Assembly: GCA_037143175.1 (NCBI GenBank)
Contig: JBAWZF010000031.1
Coordinates: forward strand, 1 to 33,226
Direction: 5' to 3'
Origin: a bacterium
GTDB lineage: Bacteria > Verrucomicrobiota > Kiritimatiellia > CAIKKV01 > CAITUY01
Length of the DNA: 33,226 bases
Positions 1-7,130 of this stretch are shown here, in pieces; the stretch's first letter is position 1, and every line of letters starts with the position of its first letter. The notes under the pieces were generated by a model. The model saw only the letters and a list, made by a program, of their open reading frames with translations. It was not told the DNA's origin and did not search any database. Made by a program: the position numbers and the translations under genes.

Positions 1-12
1 CAAAACAAGGTC

Positions 13-265
13 GCTGAATTGCTTGACCTGATTATGGGCCTGTCCCCGGAGTCCCGGAGTCCTGGAGTCCTCCGGAGTCCTGATTATGGGCCTGTCCCCG
101 GAATCCGCGGAGTCCTGTCCCCGGAGTCCTCTGAATTGCTTGACCTGATTATGGGCCTGTCCCCGGAGTCCTTGTCCCCGGAGTCCTTGTCCCCGGAGTC
201 CTGATTATGGGCCTGTCCCCGGAATCCCTGTCCCCGGAATCCCCCGGAGTCCCCCGGAGTCCCCC
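13..265. repeat. Cluster of short GC-rich interspersed repeats (TGTCCCCGGAGTCC family)
   Basis: The tract is built from variants of TGTCCCCGGAGTCC or TGTCCCCGGAATCC, often preceded by TGATTATGGGCC. A unit of about 41 bp is present twice without mismatch at 14-54 and 131-171. The shorter unit starting TGATTATGGG recurs at 29, 81, 146 and 202. The tract ends in tandem CCCCCGGAGTC copies (about 240-263). Reading frames through it give only low-complexity Ser/Pro/Glu-rich peptides, so it is not coding. The CGGAGTC core returns at 24085-24128 beside a RAYT remnant, and a related unit lies at 31202-31215, which suggests a dispersed genomic repeat family. Whether it is REP-like or mobilised is inference. 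Confidence 0.8.
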
Positions 266-319
266 AAGAATTATAGAGCTTCTGATTGGAGTCGTTGGTC
301 GTTCGGGCCTGCCGGTATT

Positions 320-751
320 TTGTTGGCCCTGTCTGTCGGTGCGCAAGCCGCATCCCTCTCCCTTCCTTTGGATCGGAGAAACTATGTGATTGGCGAGAGT
401 GTGCCGCTTGCGGTGAGCCAGGCGGCAGGTCCGGTAAAAGTCGAACTGGTGGATGAGCGCGGTGTCACATCAACATTGTATTCGGGGGCGGTCCAGCCTT
501 TGGTTTGGGATACGACCTTGGTCGCGGCGGGACGGGTTTGTCTCCTTTTGGAGCCGCTCACAGCAAAACAGATCCGCTTCGATGATCAGACCGGCCTCAA
601 CGCTTCAGAATGTGGGTTTGCACCCGATCTTGACCTTCTCGCCAGCTTTCCCCATGATCTCCACCATGAAAACGATGTCTCAGGTCGGCCTCAACGAGCG
701 TGTGCCCGTACCGCCAGAAAAGCGATTTCTTATCCATCCATTCCATCATAA
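320..751 (+). pseudogene. Broken gene for a secreted protein (N-terminal part only)
   Basis: The first residues of this frame are hydrophobic and end in an Ala-X-Ala-like site (SVGAQAAS), as in the end of a signal peptide. About 75 residues of beta-rich sequence follow (DRRNYVIGESVPLAV, VKVELVDERG), resembling an immunoglobulin-like or 'macroglobulin-like' start of a large extracellular enzyme. After roughly codon 80 the sequence loses this character and the frame runs into the region before the next gene. No credible ATG and ribosome-binding site were found, and the upstream side is repeat DNA. I read it as a gene truncated on both sides. The parent family is not recognised. Confidence 0.4.
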
Positions 752-766
752 AAGGGTATCCGCATC

Positions 767-3757
767 ATGACAGCCACTGCAACCTCAGAGCCGCGTTTTC
801 CGGTCGCGGCCTGGAAAGTTATACAGCCGGTCTTTGCTCCTGCGGAGACGAAGCGGTTGGAGGCGGTGTTCGCCCTGGCCAACGGCTACATGGGCCAGCG
901 CGCCGTGCACGAGTTCGTGCCGGCACCGGCCGATAGCCTGCGCGGCTTTTATGTGGCCGGCGTTTTCGACACCTACCTCAACCAGACGATGATCAAGCTC
1001 AAGGGCCGGCCCTCGCACCCGCACCAGATGGTGAATCTGCCGGATTCCCTGCCGGTCCAAGTGACCTTGGATGGCGAGGTGCTGGATCTGACGCAGGCGC
1101 CGCCAAGCGCTTACGCACGCACCTTGCACCTGGATCGCGGCACCCTCACCCTGGAGGTCACGCTGCGGACCCCGCATGGGCTTGAAGTCCGTGTGGCATG
1201 CACCCGGTTTCTGAGCCTGCACCGACGGCACCTGGCGGCGATGCGCATCGTGCTCACCCCGCTCAGCGGCGACATGAACGTCGGGTTCACGTCGCTGGTG
1301 GATGGCAGCGTCACCAACCTCACCCAATCGCACCTGATCGCGGTAAAACCATTGACGGCCGGGGCCGGGCGCAAAGCGGCGCCTGGCAGCGGCCGGTTGC
1401 ACGGGGTCACCTGTCGCACCGCCGGTACCGGCGTAACCGTGGCGGTGGCCGCCCGCGAATTCTGCTCCGGCGCGGCAATCGGCAGCGCTGGTACGCGCCT
1501 GACCTGGAAAGACGGCGTCAGCCGGCAATTATTTGTCACCCCCTGCCGCCGGGGCGAATCCCTGACCTTCGATAAGTTCACCGCCGTGGCCACCAGTCGC
1601 GACCACGACGTGAGCGGCAGTCTCGGCCTCTTCTGCCGCAAGCAGCTCGACGCGGCCATGGCCGCCGGCTTTGCCACACTCGAAACGGAGCAGGCGGCCG
1701 CCTGGGCGGAAATCTGGCGTACCGTCGAAATTGACATCGCCGAAAGCAACGGTGCCGGCGCCCTCACCCAGGGCTTGCACTACTCCCTGTTCCAGATGTA
1801 CCAGAACGCGCCCAATGGCGACCATACCGTGAACATCGGCGCCAAGGGCCTTACCGGCGAGCATTACTCCGGCACCTATTTCTGGGACACGGAAGTATTC
1901 ATGCTCCCGATGTTCGCCTTCACCAGGCCGCAGACGGCGCGCGACCTGGTGCAGTCGCGGGTGCACTACCTGCCCGGGGCCCGACGCAAGGCGACGGAAT
2001 TCAGTCTCCAGGGCGCCGCCTACCCCTTCATGTCCGACGAGAACGGCGACGAAGCCGCAACCCTCTGGCAGTTCGGGCTTCTCGGCGTGCATGTCTCCGC
2101 GGACGTGGCCTGGAGCATGTGGTTTTACTACTGCGTGACCGGTGACCTGGAGTTCATGGCCCACGGCGGCATTGACGTGCTGGTCGAGACCAGTCGGTTC
2201 TGGTTGTCACGGGTCTACTTCCGCACCGACACCGGCGAGTATGTCATCAACCGCGTGCTCGGCCCCGACGAGTACCACCAGGGCGTGGACAACAACTTCT
2301 ACACCAACCTGATGGCGCAGGAGAACCTGCTCAAGACCGTGGCACTGCTGGAGCTGCTGCAGCGGGAGCGTCCCGCCGATTACGCCGCAGCGGTGCAGCG
2401 CCTGCACCTGCAGCCGGCCGAGGTGGCGCGCTGCCGCGAGGTCGCGGCCAAGATGCGACTGCCGCGGGACGCGAAACGCGGCCTCAATCTCCAGGACGAG
2501 CGTTTCGAATGCCTCGAGCCCTACGACCTGAAGGCCAACCCCCCGGGCGGCGCGCTGCCGGCTGTGTGGTCCTATGACCGGATCATGCGTACCCAACTCC
2601 TGCGGCAGGCGGACATCGTGGTCGCACACGTCCTGCTGGGCGACCGGTTCACGCCCGAGGACGTGCGGCACGACTTCGACTACTACGAGCCCAAGACCAC
2701 GCACGATTCCTCCCTCAGTTTCTGCTCCTACAGCATGGCCGCCGCGGCCCTGCGCAAGAGCGAGCTGGCGCTCGATTATTTCCTGCGCACCGCGCGCCTG
2801 GACCTGGACGATATCCACGGCAACGTCTGGATGGGCGTGCACACCGCGTGCCTCGCCGGGGCCTGGCAATGCGTGGTGCTCGGCTTCGGCGGCGTGCGCT
2901 GGTTTGAGGGGAAACTCTCGCTCGCGCCGCTGCTGCCCAACGGCTGGGACAGTTTCGGCTTCAGCGTTGCCTGGCACGGTGCGCGCCTGCACGTCAAAGT
3001 GTTGCCGACGGCGGTGGAACTGCAGACCGATGGCCCGGAAGTGGCATTGCGCCTCGGGCAACGCGCCGTGACGGCGGGGCCGCAGGTGCAGCGCTTCACC
3101 TTCCCGGCACGCCCGGTGCGCGGCGTCATCTTCGACCTCGATGGCGTGTTGGTGGAAACGGCGGAGTTCCATTACCAGGCCTGGCAGAAACTGGCCGACC
3201 GCATCGTAGTGCCCTTCGACCGGCAGCGCAATGAGGCGCTGCGCGGCGTGGATCGCACCAACTCGCTGCGGCTGCTGCTCGGGGAGCATGCGGGACGCTT
3301 CAGTGACGTGGAGAAAGAGGCCTTCTGCTCAGAGAAGAACGCGGTCTACGTCAAGCTGATCGAGGACATCACGCCGAAGGATCTCTTGCCCGGCGCCGAA
3401 AAACTGCTGCTGGCGCTACGCGAGGCGGCCATTCCCGCAGCTGTCGCCTCTTCCAGTAAAAATGCGCGCCCGGTGCTGGAGCGCCTCGGCATCACGTCGC
3501 TGCTGACGGCTATCGTGGACGGCTCGGAGGTGGCGGCGGCCAAGCCTGCGCCGGATCTGTTCCTGCTCGCCGCGGCGAAGCTGGGACTGACCCCGGCGCA
3601 ATGCGTGGTGGTCGAGGACGCCGAAGCCGGCGTCGCCGCGGCCCGCGCCGGTGGCATGGCCTGCATCGGCATCGGCACCCCGGAACGCGTCGGTGACGCC
3701 AACCGGGTGGTCAATTCCGTGGCGGACATCGCGGTGCCCATGCTGGACGCCCTGTGA
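767..3757 (+). CDS. Glycoside hydrolase family 65 sugar phosphorylase fused to a beta-phosphoglucomutase-like HAD domain
   Basis: Residues 1 to about 770 are a complete GH65 enzyme: the N-terminal beta-sandwich carries the LANGYMGQR motif (N39-G40), the barrel has YFWDTEVFMLP, the catalytic acid lies in GPDEYH (E502), and a phosphate-binding HDSSLS motif begins at H646. Residues from about 784 are a HAD phosphatase-fold domain with DLDGV (D790, D792), SSS (895-897), K926 and E950-D951, plus the beta-PGM-type cap motif LRGVDRTNS. GH65 phosphorylases release beta-glucose 1-phosphate from alpha-glucosides, and beta-PGM turns it into glucose 6-phosphate, so the fusion would channel the intermediate. 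The disaccharide (maltose, kojibiose, nigerose, trehalose or other) cannot be read from sequence. No signal peptide: cytoplasmic. The gene is markedly GC-richer than the centre of the window. An AAAAGGG sequence precedes the ATG. Confidence 0.93.
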   Translation: MTATATSEPRFPVAAWKVIQPVFAPAETKRLEAVFALANGYMGQRAVHEFVPAPADSLRGFYVAGVFDTYLNQTMIKLKGRPSHPHQMVNLPDSLPVQVTLDGEVLDLTQAPPSAYARTLHLDRGTLTLEVTLRTPHGLEVRVACTRFLSLHRRHLAAMRIVLTPLSGDMNVGFTSLVDGSVTNLTQSHLIAVKPLTAGAGRKAAPGSGRLHGVTCRTAGTGVTVAVAAREFCSGAAIGSAGTRLTWKDGVSRQLFVTPCRRGESLTFDKFTAVATSRDHDVSGSLGLFCRKQLDAAMAAGFATLETEQAAAWAEIWRTVEIDIAESNGAGALTQGLHYSLFQMYQNAPNGDHTVNIGAKGLTGEHYSGTYFWDTEVFMLPMFAFTRPQTARDLVQSRVHYLPGARRKATEFSLQGAAYPFMSDENGDEAATLWQFGLLGVHVSADVAWSMWFYYCVTGDLEFMAHGGIDVLVETSRFWLSRVYFRTDTGEYVINRVLGPDEYHQGVDNNFYTNLMAQENLLKTVALLELLQRERPADYAAAVQRLHLQPAEVARCREVAAKMRLPRDAKRGLNLQDERFECLEPYDLKANPPGGALPAVWSYDRIMRTQLLRQADIVVAHVLLGDRFTPEDVRHDFDYYEPKTTHDSSLSFCSYSMAAAALRKSELALDYFLRTARLDLDDIHGNVWMGVHTACLAGAWQCVVLGFGGVRWFEGKLSLAPLLPNGWDSFGFSVAWHGARLHVKVLPTAVELQTDGPEVALRLGQRAVTAGPQVQRFTFPARPVRGVIFDLDGVLVETAEFHYQAWQKLADRIVVPFDRQRNEALRGVDRTNSLRLLLGEHAGRFSDVEKEAFCSEKNAVYVKLIEDITPKDLLPGAEKLLLALREAAIPAAVASSSKNARPVLERLGITSLLTAIVDGSEVAAAKPAPDLFLLAAAKLGLTPAQCVVVEDAEAGVAAARAGGMACIGIGTPERVGDANRVVNSVADIAVPMLDAL

Positions 3758-3765
3758 GGCCAGAT

Positions 3766-3975
3766 ATGAGTCTGACCGCCAACTACCGCATCCGGCACGA
3801 ATGAGCGACCCGCGGCTACGACGGCAGCACCTTCTGCCAAGGCCATCAGCAAAACGGCGTACGGTTACCGTGTCGAAACAACAGCCGGGACACGGTTTTC
3901 GTCAACAAATCCCCATCTGGGTATACGGTGGCGGGAGTTAAAGATACCACTATAAAGGCTGACCGGCATGGATAA
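3766..3975 (+). pseudogene. Interrupted short reading frame after the GH65 gene
   Basis: Eight bases after the GH65 stop an ATG opens a frame that begins MSLTANYRIRHE, meets a TGA at codon 13 (3802-3804), then stays open in the same frame until 3973-3975, reading ATRGYDGSTFCQ and onwards. The first part is GC-rich like the GH65 gene, and composition drops after about 3850. This looks like the decayed 5' end of a gene that was once downstream in the same operon. The family is not recognised with confidence; a sialidase-like or sugar-active protein is possible but unsupported. Chance is a real alternative. Confidence 0.3.
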
Positions 3976-4306
3976 GGAAAGTCGAAGTTACAAGGGAGAT
4001 GACTAATTGTCTTTAGCCCGGGCGGTGGTTTCACTGTAAGGATAACCTTCTGATGGGGCACCGCGCATCAAAGCGTAACACATGGTTATGGGAAGCGGTT
4101 ATTAGAAAAAATGATACTTATATACTTTGCGAGCCGATTTCGGTAGCTTAGTTCAAGTTTGGTTGTCGAAGAAGTCGGCTGGAGGTGGGATGAAAGCCAC
4201 TAACTTGTCCGTCCTTTGTCTTCCTAACCCGGCGGCGAACGATGTTCGGGCGCCGATGAGGTCGGCCAGAGGTGCCGCGCCGTAGGCGTGGTGCGATCGG
4301 GTTGAA
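3976..4306 (+). other. Non-coding stretch and probable promoter/leader of the RRM gene
   Basis: I see no gene here. The most promoter-like sequence is a TATACT -10 element at 4121-4126 after an A-rich run, with only a weak -35 candidate near 4098-4104. If used, it gives the RRM gene a leader of roughly 260 nt, which would be unusually long and in line with leaders of cold-shock-type RNA-binding protein genes. TCTTCC at 4219-4224 is complementary to GGAAGA at 4370-4375 beside the ribosome-binding site, so long-range masking is conceivable. Confidence 0.3.
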
Positions 4307-4358
4307 GGGTTCGAGTTGAACCCCTTTCTATAGGAACCGGAAAGAGAAAGAAAGGGGT
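4307..4358 (+). promoter_or_regulatory. Two mutually exclusive leader hairpins upstream of the RRM gene
   Basis: Hairpin A pairs GGGTTC (4307-4312) with GAACCC (4318-4323). Hairpin B pairs ACCCCTTTCT (4320-4329) with AGAAAGGGGT (4349-4358) with no mismatch over 10 bp and a 19-nt loop. Both need bases 4320-4323, so only one can form at a time. They end 12 nt before the purine-rich ribosome-binding site (4371-4380) of the RNA-binding protein gene. The pairing is seen directly. A role in temperature response or autoregulation is inference. Confidence 0.45.
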
Positions 4359-4388
4359 CCAAGAGTGATGGAAGAAGGGAATCGAGAG

Positions 4389-4772
4389 ATGGGCAAGAAA
4401 TTATATGTTGGCAACCTGAGTTATAGCGTCACAAGTGAATCCCTGACACAGGTGTTCTCTGCTTACGGCAAAGTTGTTTCCGCGGACGTGATCATGGATC
4501 GCGAGACGGGTCGCAGCAAAGGCTTTGGCTTTGTTGAGATGACGACTGACGCTGAGGCGACGGCGGCTATTGCGGCCACGAATGGTATGGACGTTGATGG
4601 TCGTGCGCTGACCGTGAATGAGGCACGTCCTCAGGCTCCGCGCGTTGGCGGCGGTGGTGGCTTCGGCGGTGGTGATCGTGGCGGCAGCCGTGGCGGTGGC
4701 TTCGGTGGCGGCGGCGGTGGTGGCTTCGGCGGTGGCGATCGCGATCGTCGCGGTGGCGGCGGACGCCGGTAA
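4389..4772 (+). CDS. Glycine-rich RNA-recognition-motif (RRM) protein
   Basis: A 127-residue single-RRM protein of the bacterial/cyanobacterial Rbp type. RNP2 is KLYVGNLSY near the N terminus, RNP1 is KGFGFVEM (K44-M51), followed by a C-terminal Gly/Arg/Asp-rich tail from about residue 85 made of [11 protein letters not shown]-like repeats. Such proteins bind single-stranded RNA in the cytoplasm and are often cold-induced RNA chaperones. The frame is open from a GTG at 4365 and an ATG at 4368, but ATG 4389 is preferred: it gives the family-typical start MGKKLYVGN and lies 8 nt after the GAAGAAGGGA sequence. A strong terminator follows, so it is probably monocistronic. Specific RNA targets are unknown. 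Confidence 0.93.
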   Translation: MGKKLYVGNLSYSVTSESLTQVFSAYGKVVSADVIMDRETGRSKGFGFVEMTTDAEATAAIAATNGMDVDGRALTVNEARPQAPRVGGGGGFGGGDRGGSRGGGFGGGGGGGFGGGDRDRRGGGGRR

Positions 4773-4807
4773 TCCAGTCGCGCTCATCAGAGCAAATTGG
4801 ATGATTT

Positions 4808-4850
4808 CGCGGGAACGGGCTGAAAGGTCTGTTCCCGCGTTTTTCTTTTT
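4808..4850 (+). terminator. Rho-independent terminator of the RRM gene
   Basis: A perfect 9-bp stem, CGCGGGAAC (4808-4816) with GTTCCCGCG (4831-4839), is followed by TTTTTCTTTTT (4840-4850). It lies 36 bp after the stop codon. Confidence 0.9.
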
Positions 4851-5055
4851 GGCGGTAGATGGGTGATATCCCGTCGTAATTGCGTATTTTTGTAACCCAT
4901 TTGGCGACCTTGAGGATTTGGCTGCATGCCGGCTTGCCTAACAGCTTTCCAATCGAGTCGAGTATCTCCGACGAAATACGCTTTTCAGGCCGCGACAGTG
5001 CCTGGCAGCCAAAGGGAGGGCTCCACATCAAAGGCGGTGCGCTGTGGCGGGGGAG

Positions 5056-5445
5056 TCAGTTGCCGATTTGTTCTGTCCGGATCAGCCATTCGACAAATGC
5101 AGAAAAGTCGAGTGGTTTTGCGAAAAATCTTGTGCCAAGTTTTGTCATTCGGCTCACATCATCAGATTCCAATCCCTTGCCGGAAATCAGGGCTAATTTT
5201 CTGCATTTACAGCCCTTACGGGATACCATCTCAATAAACTTAAGTCCGTTCACTTTTGGCATATCGACGTCCGAAATAATTACATCTGGACAAATGCATT
5301 CCGGGCTGCAGGGGCACAATGCTGATGAGTAGATGGGGCATGAAAGCGGGCTATCATAGGTTAATACCTCATGCCCCCTGCGCTTAAGCAGTTTTCCTAA
5401 TACAGACAAAACATGTGGGTCATCATCAATTAAAACCACTTTCAT
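5056..5445 (-). CDS. Orphan single-domain response regulator with a cysteine-rich insertion
   Basis: A stand-alone receiver (REC) domain of 129 residues. The acidic pocket is D7-D9, the phosphoacceptor is D59 in SDVDMP, the switch Ser/Thr position is S88, and the conserved lysine is K110 in FFAKPL. There is no output domain, so it would act by protein contact or as a phosphate relay. The unusual part is residues 36-52, between beta-2/alpha-2 and the phosphoacceptor strand, with cysteines at 36, 44, 46, 50 and 52, plus C79 and C81 in alpha-3. Seven cysteines this close together suggest metal binding or redox sensing; that is inference. No histidine kinase lies within the window. It is divergent from uvrC with 174 bp between them. 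Confidence 0.88.
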   Translation of the reverse strand: MKVVLIDDDPHVLSVLGKLLKRRGHEVLTYDSPLSCPIYSSALCPCSPECICPDVIISDVDMPKVNGLKFIEMVSRKGCKCRKLALISGKGLESDDVSRMTKLGTRFFAKPLDFSAFVEWLIRTEQIGN

Positions 5446-5605
5446 TACTGGCAGAATAGTACATTGATCTGATTTTAGGCTATCAGGGAAACCCTGATTT
5501 TGGACTAAGGTTTAAGGATATGCCTGGTTACGCATCAAATACTTGGAGGGTGGGGTTAACACCCTTATGAGTTGCATCATGTCTCGAAAATTAGACTCAC
5601 TTATG

Positions 5606-5620
5606 TATAATTCCATGCTG
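5606..5620 (+). promoter_or_regulatory. Perfect -10 element abutting the uvrC start codon
   Basis: TATAAT at 5606-5611 matches the sigma-70 -10 consensus exactly. The uvrC GTG begins at 5620, about where transcription from this element would start. No good -35 element lies at the usual spacing and no ribosome-binding sequence precedes the GTG. If active it would produce a leaderless mRNA. Confidence 0.45.
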
Positions 5621-7098
5621 TGATCACGATTCCAGATAAGGTGAGGCTGAAACTGCAGGAACTCCCCGAACAACCGGGGTGTTATCTCATGCGGGATCGG
5701 CGCGGTAAAATCATTTACATCGGTAAGGCCACTTCTTTGCGAAAACGCGTTCAGTCTTATTTTCGCGCCAGTACCTGGGCGCGGGCTGATCCCAAACTGC
5801 GCGGCTTGATCCGGAGCGTGGACGACTTCGATATTGTGGTTCTGCGTAATGAGGCTGAAGCTCTGTTGACGGAAGGTCAACTGATCAAGGACTACAAGCC
5901 CCGTTATAATGTCGATTTGCGTGATGATAAGCGTTTTCTCATGCTCCGTATTGACCTGGTGGAGCCCTGGCCCCAGTTCAAGGCGGTTCGAATCCGGAGG
6001 GAGGATGGGGCTGTTTATCTAGGCCCTTATGTTAATTCCGTGGCCACCCGGGTTGCTATGGATTTTGTGGAGAGGAAATTCGGGTTGCGCAAATGTGCCC
6101 CGCGCGAACCGGATGCAACGAATCATAAACACTGTATCAACGATATCGTTCGCTTCTGTTCCGCCCCTTGCATTGGACGGATCACCCGGGAGGCTTATCT
6201 TGAAAAAGTGATGGCAGCCTGTGCTTTCCTCAGGGGGGAAACACCAGTCCTGCTTGAAGCGCTGCGCGCAAACATGGAGGAAGCCGCCTCCCTGCATCGT
6301 TTTGAAGATGCCGCCGCCTTACGCGATACCTGGTTTATGCTTCGGGAGATCACTCAACAACGTGCGAGGGTGGCCTCCACGCCGGCAATCAAAGTGGAAG
6401 ACGCCAAGGCCGGGCTACTGGGGTTACAGCAGGCGCTAGGACTTGCCACCCCGCCGCATGTAATTGAGTGCTATGATATTTCCAATATTTCCGGAACTCA
6501 TTCGGTGGCCAGCATGGTTTGTGCTGTGGAGGGCATTCCCTCCCCTCATCGTTACCGTCATTTCCGGATCAGGACGGTGCATCAGTCGGATGACCCCGCC
6601 ATGATGGCGGAGGTGATCCGCAGGCGGTTCGAGCGGTTGCAGCGGGAAGGAGGGCGAGGCCCTGACCTTCTGGTAGTGGATGGAGGGCTTTCGCAGTTAA
6701 ATGCGGCGCGTGGAGAGCTGATGCTGTTGGGGATTACGCATGTGCCGGTGATCGGGCTGGCGAAACGGTTTGAAGAAATTCATGTGCCGGGCCAAACTGC
6801 GCCGCTTCGTTTATCATCGGATTCAAAAGCTCTTTATGTACTGCAGCGGATCCGTGATGAAGCGCATCGGTTCGCATTAGCCTATCACCGGCGGTTGCGG
6901 GGACGCCTGTTACGGGAGTCTGCACTAGATGAGATTCCCGGCATGGGTGAGAAACGGAAAATGTCATTGTTGAGCCATTTCGGGTCCGTGCTTCGGCTTC
7001 AACGTGCCTCGATAGAGGAGATTGCCACCGTCCCCGGCGTGAGTCTGTCCTCTGCTAAAACCATTTCAGAGTGGCTTCATAAGGGAGAGTCGGGTTAA
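5620..7098 (+). CDS. uvrC: Excinuclease ABC subunit C
   Basis: UvrC is the dual-incision nuclease of UvrABC nucleotide excision repair. Domains in order: GIY-YIG endonuclease (residues about 12-95, with GCYLMRD and IIYIGKATSLRKRVQSYF), a Cys-containing middle part, the UVR motif that binds UvrB (about 210-245), the RNase H-like 5' endonuclease with D286 (CYDISN), D354 (VVDGG) and H416 (EAHRFA), and a C-terminal helix-hairpin-helix pair. At 492 residues it is shorter than the usual 560-620, but every catalytic element is present. The GTG at 5620 is the only start that restores the normal N terminus; an in-frame TAA lies just upstream at 5608-5610. It precedes pepP by 32 bp, so the two may be co-transcribed. 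Confidence 0.95.
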   Translation: MITIPDKVRLKLQELPEQPGCYLMRDRRGKIIYIGKATSLRKRVQSYFRASTWARADPKLRGLIRSVDDFDIVVLRNEAEALLTEGQLIKDYKPRYNVDLRDDKRFLMLRIDLVEPWPQFKAVRIRREDGAVYLGPYVNSVATRVAMDFVERKFGLRKCAPREPDATNHKHCINDIVRFCSAPCIGRITREAYLEKVMAACAFLRGETPVLLEALRANMEEAASLHRFEDAAALRDTWFMLREITQQRARVASTPAIKVEDAKAGLLGLQQALGLATPPHVIECYDISNISGTHSVASMVCAVEGIPSPHRYRHFRIRTVHQSDDPAMMAEVIRRRFERLQREGGRGPDLLVVDGGLSQLNAARGELMLLGITHVPVIGLAKRFEEIHVPGQTAPLRLSSDSKALYVLQRIRDEAHRFALAYHRRLRGRLLRESALDEIPGMGEKRKMSLLSHFGSVLRLQRASIEEIATVPGVSLSSAKTISEWLHKGESG

Positions 7099-7130
7099 TA
7101 GTTATCTGTTAGGGGTTATGGGGAATTCCA

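Noticed and set aside
19-389. Short overlapping frames through the repeat tract (Ser/Pro/Glu-rich peptides on +, Gly/Asp-rich on -)
   Set aside because: They are direct translations of short DNA repeats, with no start signal or domain.
785-3289. Long minus-strand frames under the GH65 fusion
   Set aside because: They are shadows caused by high GC and strong third-position bias; no family motifs are present, while the plus strand is a complete enzyme.
4401-4866. Ala/Thr- and Val/Ala-rich frames over the RRM gene
   Set aside because: They are alternative readings of the Gly-rich repeat codons.
5512-5880. Minus-strand frame across the uvrC start
   Set aside because: It lies antisense to the GIY-YIG coding region and has no recognisable motif or start signal.
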